From Gammaproteobacteria bacterium (GTDB lineage: Bacteria; Pseudomonadota; Gammaproteobacteria; Steroidobacterales; GCA-2729495), in assembly GCA_023383735.1 (NCBI GenBank), contig JAHDYN010000001.1, positions 1 through 24,409 of the forward strand: DNA of 24,409 nt, given 5' to 3'. This document shows, one piece after another, positions 22,343 to 24,409 of the stretch (positions are counted from its first letter, which is position 1; every line of letters starts with the position of its first letter). Made by a program: the position numbers and the translations under genes. Under the pieces are notes generated by a model. It made no database searches. It had not been told where the DNA came from and saw nothing but the letters and a program-made list of their open reading frames with translations.

Positions 22343-23643
22343 GGTTCCGCCTCTCTCGCCTGGCCCTGCTCATCGCGACGACTATCGTCGCCGTCGGCGC
22401 CATGGGGGTATTCGCCACTTATCGGGAGGCCGGGGACGAGCTGCGCGACATCCTGGACGACGATCTGGAGAAGCAGTGCCGGATGCTGGCGAGGTTCCTT
22501 GCTGCCGATCCGGCCGGGCTGGAAAAAAAGGAGCTGCAGACCCTGCTCACCAGGTCGTTCCGGCCGGACGATGAGGAAACCCTGTGGGTAAACGTCTACA
22601 ACCTCGAAACCGGGCAGCTGGCGAGCAACCAGGAACACGCCCTGCAGCTTGCAGGTCCTGATAGCGGCGCACTGACCTTGCGGTGGAATGGTTACACCTG
22701 GGAGGGATACCAACGGCGTGAAGGTGGGCTGGTCGTTCAGCTCCTCCGTCGGACGGACCTCTACGAGGAGGTGCAGGGCGAGATCCTGGAGGAAATCACC
22801 ATGCCCGTCATCGCCGGCACCGGCGTCACGCTGCTGCTGCTGGCCACTTTGATCGGTTTCATGCTGGGGCCTCTCTCGCGCCTGGTCCGGCAGCTCGAGA
22901 CGCGCAATGCCGACTCGCTGGCGCCCCTGAACATCTGGACGCCGACCATCGAGGTAAACATCCTCGTCGCCACGATCAACCGCCTGATGAGCGGCGTGGA
23001 TTCGGTATTGCAGCGTGAGAGGCAGTTCGCCAACGACGTGGCTCATGAGTTGCGCACACCCCTGACGACACTGAAGGTCGAACTGGCCGGACCGGAGCCG
23101 GATCTGCCCGCCATCAAGGCGGAGGTCGACCGGCTGGCCCGACTGGTTGAACAGTTGCTCACGCTCGCGCGGCTGGAGCAGGGACGGTGGCACGCCAGTT
23201 TCAGCGAGGTGCCACTGCATGACGTCTGGGCCCGGGAGTCCGGACGCTTCGCGGGCGCAGCGGAACAGGCCGGAATGACCCTGTCGAGCGACGTGCGCCC
23301 GACCGTCGTCAACGGTGACCCGACATTGCTCCAGGTGCTGCTCCGGAACCTGATCGGCAACGTACTGCGCCACTGTCCGACTGGCACGCGCATACACGTT
23401 GCCATCGGTACCGAGTCCGGTCCGGACACACTCGTCGTGCGCGACTCGGGTCCTGGTATTCCAGCGGACCAGCGCGCGCAGATGAATGCCGGTTTTGCGC
23501 GGCTGGACAGTCGAAGCGAGGGCCTCGGTCTGGGGCTGGCGATCTGCCGGAGGATTGCCGAGGTGCACGGCGCCGAACTGCAGTTTCTGGCGAACAGCGA
23601 CGGGAGTTCCGGGCTCCGGGTGGAAGTTCGCTTTCCACCTTAA
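22339..23643 (+). CDS. Sensor histidine kinase, QseC/PmrB-like
   Basis: A 434-aa membrane kinase with an N-terminal membrane segment (LALLIATTIVAVGAMGVFA), a periplasmic sensor of about 130 residues (about 30-155), a second membrane segment (VIAGTGVTLLLLATLIGFML), a short HAMP-like linker, then a dimerisation/phosphoacceptor domain with H236 in NDVAHELRTPL and a catalytic ATPase domain with N337/N341 in LIGNVLRH, G1 VRDSGPGIP and G2 GLGLGLAI. All catalytic motifs are intact. It starts within the regulator stop (ATGA). Its stop codon TAA (23641-23643) lies inside the PmrA/QseB box of the next gene. Confidence 0.93.
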   Translation: MRFRLSRLALLIATTIVAVGAMGVFATYREAGDELRDILDDDLEKQCRMLARFLAADPAGLEKKELQTLLTRSFRPDDEETLWVNVYNLETGQLASNQEHALQLAGPDSGALTLRWNGYTWEGYQRREGGLVVQLLRRTDLYEEVQGEILEEITMPVIAGTGVTLLLLATLIGFMLGPLSRLVRQLETRNADSLAPLNIWTPTIEVNILVATINRLMSGVDSVLQRERQFANDVAHELRTPLTTLKVELAGPEPDLPAIKAEVDRLARLVEQLLTLARLEQGRWHASFSEVPLHDVWARESGRFAGAAEQAGMTLSSDVRPTVVNGDPTLLQVLLRNLIGNVLRHCPTGTRIHVAIGTESGPDTLVVRDSGPGIPADQRAQMNAGFARLDSRSEGLGLGLAICRRIAEVHGAELQFLANSDGSSGLRVEVRFPP

Positions 23644-23655
23644 GGTTGCTTTAAG
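23639..23655 (+). promoter_or_regulatory. Exact PmrA/QseB-type box upstream of ygiW
   Basis: CTTAAG-GTTGC-TTTAAG fits YTTAAG-N5-YTTAAG without mismatch and overlaps the kinase stop codon. It lies 55 bp before the ygiW-type start. A -10 may lie near GTATCC (about 23678-23683) but is weak. Confidence 0.7.
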
Positions 23656-23710
23656 CAAGCCCGGGCAGACTGGGCCCGTATCCACTCACATCACTGAACG
23701 GAGTTACTGC

Positions 23711-24073
23711 ATGAAAACGCTGCTTTCCATCACCCTGCTGACACTGGCTGCGGGTCCCGTCCTCGCCAGTGACAAGGCCGTCGACGCCGGCGGCTTTACC
23801 GGCCCTGATACTGTCCAGCTCGTGTCGGTCGCGACCGCTCTCGATCTGCCCGACGATAGCCTGGTCAAGCTCCAGGGCTACATCATCCGATCGCTCGGTG
23901 ACGAGAAGTACGAATTCCGTGACGACTCGGGCATGCTGACCGTCGAGATCGACAACGACGACTGGCGCGGCGTTGAAGCAACGCCTGATGTGAAGGTCGA
24001 ACTGCTGATCGAGGTCGACCGTGACTGGCGCAAGGCTGAGTTCGAGGTTGAGTCTGTCCGGCTGGTCGACTGA
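23711..24073 (+). CDS. ygiW: YgiW/YdeI-family periplasmic OB-fold stress protein
   Basis: A 120-aa protein with a cleavable signal peptide (MKTLLSITLLTLAAGPVLAS) and a bacterial OB-fold (BOF) domain, with GGFTGP, VKLQGYIIRSLGDEKYEFRD, GMLTVEIDNDDWRGVE and VELLIEVDRDW as family marks. ATG 23711 has GGAG 7 nt upstream. In E. coli the ygiW gene precedes qseBC; here it follows them with its own exact PmrA/QseB box. Family members help cells withstand stress such as peroxide or cationic peptides; a catalase gene next to it is consistent with an oxidative-stress context, but the link is inference. Confidence 0.9.
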   Translation: MKTLLSITLLTLAAGPVLASDKAVDAGGFTGPDTVQLVSVATALDLPDDSLVKLQGYIIRSLGDEKYEFRDDSGMLTVEIDNDDWRGVEATPDVKVELLIEVDRDWRKAEFEVESVRLVD

Positions 24074-24079
24074 TCCCTG

Positions 24080-24136
24080 GTCCGGGCGGCGCCGCCCGGA
24101 CTCAGGAGGCGAGCCTTTGCTGCTCGATGGAGCAGC
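24080..24136. terminator. Two hairpins between convergent ygiW and catalase
   Basis: A perfect palindrome with 11-bp arms (GTCCGGGCGGC and its mirror, 24080-24101) is followed by GCTGCTC-GATG-GAGCAGC (24119-24136). The place between two convergent genes suits a bidirectional terminator, but neither has a proper T-run, so the call is tentative. Confidence 0.4.
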
Positions 24137-24184
24137 GAGCGCTGGATCAGGGAGACCGATGCCCGTGGTTGGTCATCCCCCTCG

Positions 24185-24409
24185 TCAGCTTGCGCTCATG
24201 GCTTGAGCCGGCTTTGCGGCCGCACCGGTGCGCACCTTCTTCTCGATGCGTTGTCCGACATCGGCGTCGATGCGTTTCCAGTAGTCGAAGGCGCGCTCCA
24301 GGACAGGGCTGCGCACGCCGCCCAGCAGACTGCCGGCAACCTGCTCAACCAGCGCAGTGCGCTGGGCATCGTTGAAAACCTCGCGCACCAGAGCACCGGC
24401 CTGGCCGAA
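24185..24409 (-). CDS. Heme catalase, C-terminal fragment (cut by the window edge)
   Basis: The minus-strand frame reading in from the window edge gives FGQAGALVREVFNDAQRTAL, then VEQVAGSLLGGV, SPVLERAFDYWKRIDADVG and a short Lys/Ala-rich end, with TGA at 24187-24185. This is the C-terminal helical part of monofunctional small-subunit heme catalases (family pattern QAGxLxR..., NIAGSL, hydrophobic repeats ending in a ...DPDYG-like motif). The active-site His, Asn and Tyr are outside the window. It converges with ygiW. The exact subgroup (katA, katB or katE-like) cannot be told from this part. Confidence 0.8.
   Translation of the reverse strand, partial: FGQAGALVREVFNDAQRTALVEQVAGSLLGGVRSPVLERAFDYWKRIDADVGQRIEKKVRTGAAAKPAQAMSAS

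Noticed and set aside
22321..23685. 454-codon open frame on the minus strand over the histidine kinase
   Set aside because: Antisense to a complete kinase with all catalytic motifs.

Overview
The window is GC-rich, densely coded DNA that fits a gammaproteobacterial chromosome. The markers are a YbiT-type ABC-F ATPase, MltF, a QseBC/YgiW-type locus, a CzcCBA metal efflux system and a tRNA-Ser(CGA) with an encoded CCA. I cannot name the genus from sequence alone.

Left part (1-7810, all minus strand). Reading 5' to 3' on the minus strand there is a surface or periplasmic beta-helix lipoprotein, the ABC-F ATPase ybiT, then three consecutive DUF1254/DUF1214 exported proteins. The second and third DUF1254 genes are joined by an ATGA overlap. 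The third is broken by one in-frame TAA and runs off the left edge.

Centre (8129-14832, plus strand). A small His-containing membrane protein precedes czcC, czcB and czcA, a complete tripartite HME-RND divalent-cation exporter. tadA follows after a 40-nt hairpin. tadA converges on mltF, and both stop codons lie inside one CTAG palindrome. An unknown 110-aa gene lies before tRNA-Ser(CGA).

Mobile region (16913-21467). A small element has integrated in the 3' end of tRNA-Ser. It is bounded by a 16-bp exact direct repeat. It carries a P4-type integrase, an unknown basic protein, an AlpA-type regulator, an FDXHR-type zinc protein, an unknown 154-aa protein and a doubtful 76-aa ORF, the last four in a chain of overlapping start and stop codons. 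An IS3-family insertion sequence (about 1.2 kb, orfA/orfB with an A7 slippery site) fills its right part. Without the IS the element is only about 3.3 kb. It has no recognisable replicase, capsid or conjugation gene, so it looks like a minimal satellite or a remnant cut back at the IS. It also carries a regulatory-looking hairpin over the alpA start, a cluster of GATGCCCC repeats before int, a G-quadruplex motif and a long palindrome.

Right part (21468-24409). A QseB/PmrA-like response regulator and its histidine kinase overlap by ATGA, followed by a YgiW-type periplasmic OB-fold protein. A PmrA/QseB-type box (YTTAAG-N5-YTTAAG, one mismatch upstream of the regulator, exact upstream of ygiW) lies before each transcription unit, which suggests an autoregulated circuit. 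The window ends in the C-terminus of a heme catalase on the minus strand.
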